Positions 5,297-13,183 of a stretch of 14,067 nt of DNA are shown piece after piece. Source of the DNA: Paludibacteraceae bacterium (GTDB lineage: Bacteria; Bacteroidota; Bacteroidia; Bacteroidales; Paludibacteraceae); assembly GCA_017402895.1 (NCBI GenBank), contig JAFPLG010000044.1, forward strand, positions 1-14,067, read 5' to 3'. The notes under the pieces were generated by a model. That model searched no databases, was not told where the DNA came from, and worked only from the letters and a program-made list of their open reading frames with translations. The position numbers and the translations under genes were made by a program. How positions within the stretch are numbered: position 1 is the stretch's first letter; each line of letters starts with the position of its first letter.

Positions 5297-7567
5297 ATGT
5301 TTCGGGTAGTGCGGACATATAAAAACGGGCTTTTGGCAGCACTTTTAGTGCTGGCTTTCTCGGCATGTAATACCACCAAGTTTGTGCCCGAGGGCGAATA
5401 CCTGCTCAACAAGGCCAAGGTCGTCATGGACGACACCAAGGATGTGACCGCTTCCGAGATGACTTCTTATCTGCGTCAGAAGCAGAACACCGAGATATTC
5501 GGCTTCTGGAAACTCCAACTCCACGTCTACAATACCGCCCCGCGCGATACGTCCTCCAAGGCCAATAAGTTCTTTGCCAACAATGCTCATAAGATGGGCG
5601 AGGCGCCTGAGATATACGACGAGGCACTCACCGAAGCCTCGATGAAGCAGATTCGGCTGGCAATGAACAACCGTGGCTATTTCAATGCCGAGGTGGATAC
5701 CGTCAAGACCTATGGCAAGCGCAATCCTCAGAAACTCAACCTCACTTACCATGTCACGGGCAACACGCCGTACCGCATAGCCGACTATACGACGCTGCTT
5801 GAGCACGAACTGGTTGACTCGTTGGCCCGGACCGAGCATTGTCTGGTTCACTCGGGTGAGATATACAACTCCTCAACGCTTGACGAGGAACGCCAGCGTA
5901 TCACGACCGCCATGCGTAATCGTGGTTACTATTATTACGATAAGTCGCTGCTCGCCTTTGCGGCCGATAGTTCGAATGGAAACCATACCGTGCGTCTCCA
6001 ACTCCACGAGACCCACTATCGCGGTATTATTCCGGATAGCGTTATGGACAAGGTCTATATCCGTCAAACCATCCGCAAGGTCTATTTCCATGTGGATTAT
6101 GACATGAATCGTCTGCCCGAAGACCTGATCCTGCACGAGGATAGCGACGAGAACGGCTATGTTTATTCCTACGTTGGCATACCTCTGTTGCGCCACCGGG
6201 TGCTTCAGCGCAAGTGTGTCATCCGCCCGGGCGATAGGTTCAGCGAATGGCGACTCGAGCGCACGTATACCAATCTCAATGCGCTGGGTCCGATCAAGTA
6301 CGTAGATATCGCCTTTTATCCTGTCGATAGCAGTCATCTCGACTGTCATGTCACCATCTCGCGCAGCAAGATCCATTCTGTCTCGGCCGAGGTCGAGGGA
6401 ACGTTCTCTGCCGGCGACTGGGGCATAGCGGCCGGAGTGGGGTATATGAACAAGAATATCTTCCACGGTGCGGAGCAGTTCACTCTCAACGGACGAGGCA
6501 GTTATGAGTGGCGTCAGAATGGCGGACGAGCTATTGAGGCGCGTGTGGATGCCGGACTTCAGTGGCCGAACCAACTCAAGATCAATATCGCCTACAACTA
6601 CCAGCAACGGCCAGACGAGTACACCCGTACGCTGGCGAATGCAGGGCTATCGTATACCGTGCCCCGCAAACCCCGTTCGCGGTGGACCCACCAGTTCAAC
6701 CTCATCGACATCAACTATATCTACCTGCCCTGGATGTCCGACCAGTTCCGCAAGGACTTTATCGAGAAATCCAGTGTGCTGCGGGCTTCCTACGAAGACC
6801 ATTTTATCCTTGATTGGAGCTATTCGGGTTCCTATTCGGGCTACAACTCCCGTCAGCCCTATCGCTCGTATCTGGATTTTCGCTACTCGATTGAGACGGC
6901 CGGTAACTTCCTGTACGGTGTCGGTAAGTTGGCCAATATGAAGCAGAATAGCGATGGTTCGTATGTGCTGTGGAATACACCCTTTGCCCAGTATGCCAAG
7001 GGGGACGTCAATCTGACTTACCACCAGATATTCAACCCCAAGCACCAACTCGTCTACCATGCCGCACTCGGTATCGTCGTGCCGTATCTGAATGCCTCGA
7101 CCGTACCGTTTGAGAAGCGTTATTTCGCCGGCGGTAGCAATAGTGTGCGTGGTTGGCAAGCCCGTACTCTCGGACCAGGTACGTTCCGTGGCGACGGCAA
7201 TACGTTGGTCTACGACCTACAGGCTGGAGATATCCGACTGGACCTCAACCTCGAGTATCGATGGAAAGTGTGGAAATACCTGGAACTGGCCGCCTTTACC
7301 GATGCCGGTAATATATGGACCATACGCGACTACGAACAGCAACCCGGAGGCTTATTCCGCTGGGATAAGTTCTACGAGCAGATAGCCTGGAGTTACGGTG
7401 TTGGTGCGCGCATCGATTTGAGTCTGTTTATCTTCCGTATCGACTTTGGCGTGAAGCTCTACGACCCCAGTCTGATATCTGCCGGCACCCAGTGGCGAAC
7501 CGCTGGCAACGGCCTGAACTGGAAGGATGATATGACCTTCCACTTCGCAATCGGTCACCCGTTCTAG
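5297..7567 (+). CDS. tamL: TamA/BamA family outer membrane lipoprotein (TamL-like)
   Basis: The 756-residue product has a lipoprotein signal (LLVLAFSAC, Cys24) followed by NTTKFVPEGEYLLNKAKV, a start typical of the Bacteroidota lipid-anchored TamA relative called TamL. Residues about 30-360 should hold the POTRA-like domains (repeated MRNRGYYYYDKS / MNNRGYFNAEVD type segments). The C-terminal half is a Bac_surface_Ag barrel: FAGGSNSVRGW with the conserved V617-R618-G619 of lid loop 6, then LDLNLEYRWKVWKYLELAAFTDAGNIW and IDFGVKLYDPS; it ends in Phe. Family role: insertion or export of outer membrane and surface proteins, with TamB in the inner membrane; no tamB gene is visible here. It is the first gene after its own promoter and is separated from rnhB by a 42-nt repeat gap. 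The start at 5297 leaves almost no 5' leader. Confidence 0.85.
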   Translation: MFRVVRTYKNGLLAALLVLAFSACNTTKFVPEGEYLLNKAKVVMDDTKDVTASEMTSYLRQKQNTEIFGFWKLQLHVYNTAPRDTSSKANKFFANNAHKMGEAPEIYDEALTEASMKQIRLAMNNRGYFNAEVDTVKTYGKRNPQKLNLTYHVTGNTPYRIADYTTLLEHELVDSLARTEHCLVHSGEIYNSSTLDEERQRITTAMRNRGYYYYDKSLLAFAADSSNGNHTVRLQLHETHYRGIIPDSVMDKVYIRQTIRKVYFHVDYDMNRLPEDLILHEDSDENGYVYSYVGIPLLRHRVLQRKCVIRPGDRFSEWRLERTYTNLNALGPIKYVDIAFYPVDSSHLDCHVTISRSKIHSVSAEVEGTFSAGDWGIAAGVGYMNKNIFHGAEQFTLNGRGSYEWRQNGGRAIEARVDAGLQWPNQLKINIAYNYQQRPDEYTRTLANAGLSYTVPRKPRSRWTHQFNLIDINYIYLPWMSDQFRKDFIEKSSVLRASYEDHFILDWSYSGSYSGYNSRQPYRSYLDFRYSIETAGNFLYGVGKLANMKQNSDGSYVLWNTPFAQYAKGDVNLTYHQIFNPKHQLVYHAALGIVVPYLNASTVPFEKRYFAGGSNSVRGWQARTLGPGTFRGDGNTLVYDLQAGDIRLDLNLEYRWKVWKYLELAAFTDAGNIWTIRDYEQQPGGLFRWDKFYEQIAWSYGVGARIDLSLFIFRIDFGVKLYDPSLISAGTQWRTAGNGLNWKDDMTFHFAIGHPF

Positions 7568-7603
7568 AAGTCTAGAAATATAGACATCTAGTCGACTAGT
7601 AGA
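7564..7603 (+). repeat. Exact 8-bp period CTAG tandem repeat between tamL-like gene and rnhB
   Basis: CTAG or ATAG recurs at 7564, 7572, 7580, 7588 and 7596, a strict 8-bp period (units CTAGAAGT, CTAGAAAT, ATAGACAT, CTAGTCGA, CTAGTAGA). The first unit contains the TAG stop of the preceding gene. CTAGTCGACTAG (7588-7599) is also a perfect palindrome. Confidence 0.82.
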
Positions 7604-7609
7604 AAGAAA

Positions 7610-8224
7610 ATGCTAAATGCTCAAATGATACCCCATGTCCTGGAGGCCGGATGCGACGAGGCAGGACGAGGACCGCTGGCAGGCAGTGTGTTTGCAGCCG
7701 CTGTCATCTTCGATCCTGAGCGAACCGACTGGACCAGTCTCGCGGAGCTCAACGACTCGAAGCAACTGACCGACCATCAGAGATATGCCCTCCGTCCTGT
7801 CATCGAACGCGAAGCACTGGCATGGGCAGTGGTGGAGGTCACGCCCGCGGAGATCGACCGACTCAATATCCTCTGGGCGTCCATCACGGGCATGCAGCGC
7901 GCATTGGACCAACTCTCGGTTCGTCCGCAACATATCCTGGTCGATGGGAATAAGTGGCGACCCTACGTGCCGGAAGGAGAAATTTTGGAGGTGCCGGCAC
8001 GAACTGTGGTCAAGGGGGATGGAAAATATATGTCGATAGCAGCAGCCAGTGTGCTCGCTAAGACCTATCGCGACGACTATATGCAGCGGCTCCACCGGGA
8101 GTACCCGCAGTATGGCTGGAATACCAATATGGGGTATCCTACAGCCGAACACTATGCGGCGCTCCGCAAGTACGGTCCTACGCCCTACCATAGGAAGAGT
8201 TTTAATCTCAAAATTGAAAAATAA
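7610..8224 (+). CDS. rnhB: Ribonuclease HII
   Basis: A 204-residue enzyme that cuts the RNA strand of RNA-DNA hybrids and removes single ribonucleotides from DNA. The acidic catalytic set is visible: D16 and E17 in AGCDEAGRGPLAG, D112 in ILVDGNKW and D155 in SIAAASVLAKTYRD. VVKGDGKYMSIAAAS is the usual substrate-binding segment, and the end (MGYPTAEHYAALRKYGPTPYHRKSF) is the normal family end. Length is normal. The start is uncertain: ATG at 7610 gives MLNAQMIPHV, but these first codons lie in an AAATGCT heptamer repeat (7608, 7615, then AAATGAT at 7623), so the in-frame ATG at 7625 (MIPHVLEAG) may be the true one. It lies in an otherwise envelope-related operon. Confidence 0.95.
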   Translation: MLNAQMIPHVLEAGCDEAGRGPLAGSVFAAAVIFDPERTDWTSLAELNDSKQLTDHQRYALRPVIEREALAWAVVEVTPAEIDRLNILWASITGMQRALDQLSVRPQHILVDGNKWRPYVPEGEILEVPARTVVKGDGKYMSIAAASVLAKTYRDDYMQRLHREYPQYGWNTNMGYPTAEHYAALRKYGPTPYHRKSFNLKIEK

Positions 8225-8251
8225 AATCGTAAATCGCCAAATCGAAAATTG
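8211..8251 (+). repeat. AAATCG/AAATTG degenerate tandem repeat between rnhB and sppA
   Basis: AAATTG at 8211, AAATCG at 8224, 8231 and 8239, and AAATTG at 8246 are spaced 13, 7, 8 and 7 bp. The array includes the last codons and TAA stop of rnhB and most of the 35-nt gap to the next start. Confidence 0.65.
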
Positions 8252-8259
8252 AATATATT

Positions 8260-10074
8260 ATGTGCTTACGAATTAAACGTCTCAGTGCTGAAGAGGCTCA
8301 GCAACTGGAAAACAACCTCTCTGGTCAACAACCCCAGCAACCGGTGCGTCGCCGTGGCTGCTTGCGTGGCTGTCTATGGGCCATGATTATCTACTTTGCC
8401 CTGAGTGCTATCTTCGGCCTGCTTTTTGGAAGTATGTTCTCATCTCAGCAGGTGAAACTCGAGGCCAACACTGTCTATCGTATGGATATGAAGGGTACGG
8501 TCGTGGAGCAGGGACGTCCTGCCGATCCTTGGGCTGACTTGCTCCAGGAGATGCCGGGCAACATGATGAGTGTGGACGAGACGGTTGGTCTCGACCAGAT
8601 ACTGGAGAATATCCGCCTCGCCAAGGAGGACGACCGCATACTGGGTATCTATCTATGTGGCGGTGAGCTCAACGTAGGTCAGGCGGCTGCCAAGGAGATC
8701 CGTGAGGCGCTGATCGATTTCAAGAAGTCGGGTAAGTGGATCGTGGCCTATGCCGATGCGTATAGCCAGATCAACTATTATATCGCTTCGGTGGCCGACC
8801 GCGTCTGCCTCAATCCCGTAGGTGAGGTCAATTGGAACGGACTCTCTGCCGAGCGCATGTACTATACCCGCCTGCTCGAGAAGATCGGCGTAGAGATGCA
8901 GATCCTGAAGGTCGGTACCTTCAAGTCGGCTGTTGAGCCGTATTTCCGCACTAGTATGTCGGACGAGGACCGTCTGCAGACCCAACTCTATATGGGGGGC
9001 GTATGGGACGATGTTGTGGCCGGCGTAGCCGCTTCGCGTAAACTCAGTGCCGACACCCTCAATGCGTATGCCGACGAGTATATGGGACTGCAGGCTCAGC
9101 AGAAGTACCTCGACTATGGCTTGGTTGACACCCTCGTTTATGCCTTCCAGATGGATAGCATCTTGCGTGTCTATGCCGGCGTAGAGGAATATGAGAAGAT
9201 ATCCACCGCCGAACTGGCCTCCGTATCTCGTCCGGCTTCTAAAGCCCAGGACGAGGTGGCTGTGCTCTATGCCGAGGGTGAAATTACCGATGAAACGGGC
9301 AACGGCATCGTCGGTAAGGAGATGCTCCGCACGATTCGCAAGATAGCCAAGAACGAGGATGTCCGTGCTGTCGTACTGCGTGTCAACAGCCCGGGCGGTA
9401 GTGCCGATGCCAGCGAGCAGATATGGGGCGCACTCCAGTCGCTACGCGAGAAGGGAATACCGGTAGTGGTATCTATGGGCGACGTGGCTGCTTCGGGCGG
9501 ATATTATATCTCCTGCGGTGCCGACTATATCTATGCCGAACCTACGACTATCACGGGTTCTATTGGTATCTTCGGTATCGTGCCGAACGCAAGTAAGATA
9601 CGCGATAAGATAGGTGTCGATGTCGATGGTGTCTCCACCAACCGCCACTCCGATATGCAGTCTAACATGATCTTCCGCGGCATGAATCCCGAGGAGACCC
9701 AAATGATGCAAACGATGGTGGAGCGCGGTTACGACCTGTTCACGCGTCGTTGTGCTGAGGGACGCCATGTATCGCAAGACTCCATCAAGGCCATCGGTGA
9801 GGGCCGTGTGTGGCTCGGCAAGGATGCTAAGCGTCTGGGGCTCATCGATGCGTTTGGCGATATCGATAAGGCTATTGAGAAAGCCGCTGCGCTGGCCAAA
9901 CTCGAGACCTACCGCCTGAGCTACTATCCCGAGGTCAAAGACCCGATCGAGGAGATGCTTGAGAACCTCATGAACGGCAACCCGACGCCCGAAGAGAAAC
10001 TCATCCAAAAGATGCGTACGCTCTGTTCCAAACCGCGTATCATGGCCCTCATGCCCGAGGTTGAAATCAAATAA
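8260..10074 (+). CDS. sppA: Signal peptide peptidase SppA, long (67 kDa) type
   Basis: The 604-residue product is a membrane-anchored serine protease with a Ser-Lys dyad that degrades cleaved signal peptides. It has the duplicated architecture of the long type. The N-terminal half carries the catalytic Lys (K222 in VGTFKSAVEPYFR, as in the E. coli GTYKSAVEPF motif). The C-terminal half carries the nucleophile (S412 in GDVAASGGYYIS) and the oxyanion-region segment VNSPGGSADAS (about 375-385). One membrane segment lies at about 40-58 (WAMIIYFALSAIFGLLFG). The 40 residues before it are odd: Gln-rich and Arg/Cys-rich (SGQQPQQPVRRRGCLRGC), longer than the short cytoplasmic start I expect; ATG at 8260 is the best start because the frame is coding-like throughout. 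It is followed after 30 nt by lpxK. Confidence 0.93.
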   Translation: MCLRIKRLSAEEAQQLENNLSGQQPQQPVRRRGCLRGCLWAMIIYFALSAIFGLLFGSMFSSQQVKLEANTVYRMDMKGTVVEQGRPADPWADLLQEMPGNMMSVDETVGLDQILENIRLAKEDDRILGIYLCGGELNVGQAAAKEIREALIDFKKSGKWIVAYADAYSQINYYIASVADRVCLNPVGEVNWNGLSAERMYYTRLLEKIGVEMQILKVGTFKSAVEPYFRTSMSDEDRLQTQLYMGGVWDDVVAGVAASRKLSADTLNAYADEYMGLQAQQKYLDYGLVDTLVYAFQMDSILRVYAGVEEYEKISTAELASVSRPASKAQDEVAVLYAEGEITDETGNGIVGKEMLRTIRKIAKNEDVRAVVLRVNSPGGSADASEQIWGALQSLREKGIPVVVSMGDVAASGGYYISCGADYIYAEPTTITGSIGIFGIVPNASKIRDKIGVDVDGVSTNRHSDMQSNMIFRGMNPEETQMMQTMVERGYDLFTRRCAEGRHVSQDSIKAIGEGRVWLGKDAKRLGLIDAFGDIDKAIEKAAALAKLETYRLSYYPEVKDPIEEMLENLMNGNPTPEEKLIQKMRTLCSKPRIMALMPEVEIK

Positions 10075-10076
10075 CT

Positions 10077-10104
10077 TTAGCCTATAACCATTAGCCTTTA
10101 TTCC
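10077..10104 (+). repeat. TTAGCCT repeat in the sppA-lpxK gap
   Basis: TTAGCCT occurs at 10077 and 10091, exactly 14 bp (two heptamers) apart, with ATAACCA between and TTATTCC after. It fills the 30-nt gap up to the lpxK ATG. Two copies are weak evidence alone; the other gaps make it meaningful. Confidence 0.45.
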
Positions 10105-11130
10105 ATGAAATGGACTGATCTCATCACCGCTCCGCTTAGCGGATTGTATGCCACCGGAGTCTGGCTGCGCCACCTCCTCTACGATGAGCATGTCTTCATC
10201 TCTCACGAGGTGGATATACCTACTATATGCGTGGGCAACCTGGCCGTAGGTGGAACGGGTAAGACGCCCCATGTCGAGGCACTGATCCGTATGCTCTCGC
10301 CTCACTACAAGGTGGCGGTTCTCTCGCGTGGTTATCGCCGTCGTACCCATGGCTTTGTGCTGGCTGATGAGAAATCCACCGAGCGCACGATTGGTGATGA
10401 GGCGATGCTGATCTATCTTAAGTTCCCCGAGGTGCGTGTGGCGGTGTGCGAAGACCGTGTACGCGGCATTCGCCAGATCCAAAACCAGTGCCCCGAGGTG
10501 GAGGTTATCCTGCTAGATGATGCCTTCCAGCACCGCCGTCTCCAGGCGGGCTATAATATCGTCCTCACGCCCTACGACCGCCTATACAAGGACGACCATA
10601 TGTTGCCGTGGGGACGTCTGCGCGACCTCAAGCAGCGTGTGCTCAAGGCCCATGCGATTATCGTGACCAACTGTCCCGAGGATATACAACCTATCGACAA
10701 GCGCGTAGTGGACAACCATCTGCGTCTGCCGGCCTATATGAAGCTCTATTTCTCGCATATCGCCTACGACCAAATACCCTTCACCGGGCGTCCGTTGGTG
10801 GTCACCGGTATTGCCAACCCGCAGTACCTTATGCAGCATATCCGTCGCCATTATCCCGGTGCCGATCTGCTGGCCTTCCCCGACCATCATCGCTACAGCG
10901 AGCGTGACCAGCAGCTTATTCAGGATCGTGCTGCCGGGTTCGATTTTATCCTCACTACAGAGAAGGACCTGATGCGCCTCCACGAGACGCCGCTCTATTC
11001 CCGTTTGGTCGATCGTATTTGCGCATTGCCTATCCGCGTGGAGATAGACAACGATGGACGCTCGCTCGAGGATGAACTCCTAACCTATATTCGCGAAACC
11101 CAGAAACGATGCACTTCCTCTCTCTCATAA
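10105..11130 (+). CDS. lpxK: Tetraacyldisaccharide 4'-kinase (lipid A synthesis)
   Basis: The 341-residue product transfers phosphate from ATP to the 4' position of the lipid A disaccharide at the inner membrane. The Walker A loop is GNLAVGGTGKTP (G44-P55). Then come LSRGYRRRTHGF (about 73-84), GDEAMLI with D98-E99, equivalent to the catalytic region of LpxK, and the Walker B-like LLDDAFQHRRL (D138-D139). The C-terminal domain shows TGIANPQYL, FPDHHRYSERD and LTTEKDLMRL, all usual for LpxK. Length is normal. An amphipathic N-terminal helix (residues 1-25) suits peripheral membrane binding. It overlaps the ABC exporter gene by 22 nt, mirroring the msbA-lpxK pairing in Enterobacteria in reverse order, and follows sppA, a neighbour I recall from other Bacteroidales. 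Confidence 0.95.
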   Translation: MKWTDLITAPLSGLYATGVWLRHLLYDEHVFISHEVDIPTICVGNLAVGGTGKTPHVEALIRMLSPHYKVAVLSRGYRRRTHGFVLADEKSTERTIGDEAMLIYLKFPEVRVAVCEDRVRGIRQIQNQCPEVEVILLDDAFQHRRLQAGYNIVLTPYDRLYKDDHMLPWGRLRDLKQRVLKAHAIIVTNCPEDIQPIDKRVVDNHLRLPAYMKLYFSHIAYDQIPFTGRPLVVTGIANPQYLMQHIRRHYPGADLLAFPDHHRYSERDQQLIQDRAAGFDFILTTEKDLMRLHETPLYSRLVDRICALPIRVEIDNDGRSLEDELLTYIRETQKRCTSSLS

Positions 11131-12974
11131 GACGTTTTGTGCCGCCTTATCGCGGACTGATGGGATTGAATATACTCTTCAACCTGCTGAGCACGATCTT
11201 GTCGCTCTTCTCGTTTGCGGCCATTATCCCCGTGCTCAAGATCCTGTTCGGACTGAGCGAGTCGGGCGTGAGTCATCATGACCTGTCATCGGCTGTCGGA
11301 CTGGAGCAGTGGTTGCAGTTCGCTAAGGACAACCTCTACTATTGGCTCGATGGTCAGATCAGTCTCCATGGCGGAGGCTATGTGCTCTTTATGCTCGGAC
11401 TTTTCTTGGTGCTTATGACCGGCCTTAAGTGCCTCACGGCTTGGCTGGCCAACTACTATATGGTGCCTATCCGAACGGGCGTGTTGCGTGACTTGCGCCG
11501 CCAGCTCTATGACAAGATGGTCTCGCTGCCGATCGGCTATTTCACCGAGGAACACCGCGGCGATGTCATGTCGCGCATGACCAACGATGTCAACGAGGTG
11601 GAAGCCAGTATCATGTCGGCTCTCGACGTGCTCTTCAAGGACCCCGTGATGATTCTCATCTACCTGCTGACGCTCTTCCTTATCTCGTGGCAATTGACGC
11701 TCTTTGTCATCATCCTGCTGCCTGTGGCGGGCTTCTTGATTGGCCGTATCGGCCGAAGCCTCAAGCGAGCTTCACGTCGTGGCCAGGAGCAGAATGCGGA
11801 GATACTCACCCAGATTGACGAGACACTGGGCGGACTGCGTGTGGTCAAGGCCTTTAATGCCGAGCAGAAACTCAGCGACCGTTTCCTGCGCCTCATCAAC
11901 GATACGCGCCAGACCTTCAACCGCATCAATCGTCGCTACTACCTGGCACATCCCGTGTCCGAGTTTCTCGGTACGGCCCTGATAGCCGTTATCCTTTGGT
12001 TTGGCGGCGTGCTGATTTTGCGGGGAACGAGCCTCATCGATGCCGCTACGTTTATCTACTATCTCGTTATCTTCTATTCGATTATCAACCCGGCAAAGGA
12101 TCTGAGCAAGGCCGGTTACGGCATACGTCGCGGTCAGGCCGCACTGGAGCGTATCGACCGCATTCTGCAGACCGAATCTACGATTCGTCAGTCGTCCGAC
12201 CCGTTGCCGCTGAGCGACTTTACCGATGCCATCCGCTACGACCATGTCTCGTTCCATTACGCAGACGACCGCCCTGTATTGCGCGATATCGACCTCACGA
12301 TTCGCAAGGGCCAGATGGTTGCCCTCGTGGGCCAGTCGGGTAGTGGTAAGACTACGATGGCCGACCTCTTGCCGCGGTTCTATGATACAATTCGCGGACG
12401 CGTCACAATCGACGGCGTTGATGTGCGCGATGTCTCTACGCGTGACCTGCGTGCCCTCATGGGCATTGTCAACCAGGAGGCGATTCTTTTCAACGACACG
12501 TTCTATCGTAATATCACCTTTGGAGTGGATACATCCCAGCCTGCACCGAACGGACTTACCTGGCCCGAGGCGGTTGAGCAAGCCGCCCGTATCGCCAATG
12601 CCCATGACTTCATCATGGCTACGCCGGATGGGTACGAGACCTCGATTGGTGACCGCGGAAGCCGTCTGTCCGGAGGACAGCGTCAGCGCATCAGCATAGC
12701 GCGTGCGATACTGAAGAACCCGCCTATTCTGATTCTGGATGAGGCTACGTCGGCGCTGGATACCGAGTCGGAGAAACTGGTACAAGAGGCGCTCGAGAAC
12801 CTGATGCGCGATCGCACCACGCTGGTCGTAGCGCATCGTCTGTCTACGATTCGCCATGCCGACCTCATCTGTGTACTCCACGAGGGACGGATTGTTGAGC
12901 AGGGACGCCACGAAGAGCTCCTCGCCCTCAATGGCTACTACACCCGCCTCGTTGAAATGCAATCGGCAAAATAA
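11109..12974 (+). CDS. ABC exporter, MsbA-like (probable lipid A-core flippase)
   Basis: The 621-residue product is a half-transporter with an N-terminal type IV transmembrane domain and a C-terminal ATPase. Six hydrophobic segments lie in residues about 15-320, with a polar loop (45-95) between the first two that is longer than in E. coli MsbA. The coupling region shows LRDLRRQLYDKMVSLPIGYF and GDVMSRMTNDVNEVE. The nucleotide-binding domain has Walker A GQSGSGKTT (408-416), signature LSGGQ (520-524), Walker B ILILDEA (D544, E545) and the H-loop VVAHRLSTI. The ATG at 11109 lies inside the end of lpxK. The direct link with lpxK supports transport of lipid A or rough LPS, but exporters of this subfamily also move peptides and drugs, so the substrate is inference. 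No terminator is visible after its stop codon. Confidence 0.87.
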   Translation: MHFLSLIRRFVPPYRGLMGLNILFNLLSTILSLFSFAAIIPVLKILFGLSESGVSHHDLSSAVGLEQWLQFAKDNLYYWLDGQISLHGGGYVLFMLGLFLVLMTGLKCLTAWLANYYMVPIRTGVLRDLRRQLYDKMVSLPIGYFTEEHRGDVMSRMTNDVNEVEASIMSALDVLFKDPVMILIYLLTLFLISWQLTLFVIILLPVAGFLIGRIGRSLKRASRRGQEQNAEILTQIDETLGGLRVVKAFNAEQKLSDRFLRLINDTRQTFNRINRRYYLAHPVSEFLGTALIAVILWFGGVLILRGTSLIDAATFIYYLVIFYSIINPAKDLSKAGYGIRRGQAALERIDRILQTESTIRQSSDPLPLSDFTDAIRYDHVSFHYADDRPVLRDIDLTIRKGQMVALVGQSGSGKTTMADLLPRFYDTIRGRVTIDGVDVRDVSTRDLRALMGIVNQEAILFNDTFYRNITFGVDTSQPAPNGLTWPEAVEQAARIANAHDFIMATPDGYETSIGDRGSRLSGGQRQRISIARAILKNPPILILDEATSALDTESEKLVQEALENLMRDRTTLVVAHRLSTIRHADLICVLHEGRIVEQGRHEELLALNGYYTRLVEMQSAK

Positions 12975-12976
12975 CT

Positions 12977-13021
12977 GTCTGACATGTCCGACCCGTCCGA
13001 CTCGTCCTACAGGTCCGACAT
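12977..13021 (+). repeat. Exact 9-bp period GTCCGAC tandem repeat
   Basis: Units begin at 12977 (GTCTGACAT), 12986 (GTCCGACCC), 12995 (GTCCGACTC), 13004 (GTCCTACAG) and 13013 (GTCCGACAT), a strict 9-bp period. All copies point the same way, so no hairpin forms and it is not a terminator. It follows the ABC exporter stop codon directly. Confidence 0.85.
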
Positions 13022-13049
13022 AGAAAAAAACGAAGAACAAATAGAATTT

Positions 13050-13064
13050 TGCAAATTATTTGCA
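13050..13064. promoter_or_regulatory. Perfect dyad overlapping the -33 element of the second promoter
   Basis: TGCAAAT-T-ATTTGCA is a perfect 7-bp inverted repeat around one base. It overlaps the TTTG at 13059-13062, in the same place as the dyad at the first promoter. A wider 8-bp inverted repeat, ACGAAGAA (13030-13037) and TTCTTCGT (13076-13083), brackets it. Confidence 0.4.
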
Positions 13065-13090
13065 TATTCCAAAAATTCTTCGTACCTTTA
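13059..13090 (+). promoter_or_regulatory. Bacteroidales-type promoter before the ion-channel remnant
   Basis: TTTG (13059-13062) and TACCTTTA (13083-13090) are 20 bp apart, fitting the TTTG / TAnnTTTG consensus except for the final base. From 13060 it aligns without gaps to the promoter at 5255: 25 of 32 positions are identical, including TTGCATAT, CAAAAATT and TACCTTT. Confidence 0.75.
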
Positions 13091-13183
13091 CAACGAGAAA
13101 TCAAAATTATTTAATAATCTAACTCCCGCCGCAGGGTATAAATGCAGTCGTCAGATCCGAGACGTTAAATGGGATGACATAGT

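Noticed and set aside
12977..13021. The GTCCGAC array as a terminator for the ABC exporter gene
   Set aside because: All copies are direct repeats with no complementary arm and no T-tract after them.
11772..13040. Long antisense open frames, for example 422 codons here and 346 codons at 9442-10482 on the - strand
   Set aside because: They lie opposite well-supported genes (ABC exporter, sppA/lpxK) and give no protein-like pattern; codon bias in GC-rich genes opens the opposite frame.
13169..13183. TGA read as an amino acid, giving a start at ATG 13169 for the channel remnant
   Set aside because: TGA serves as the normal stop for the lipoprotein gene at 2431-2433, and a recoded start would still lack S1-S5.
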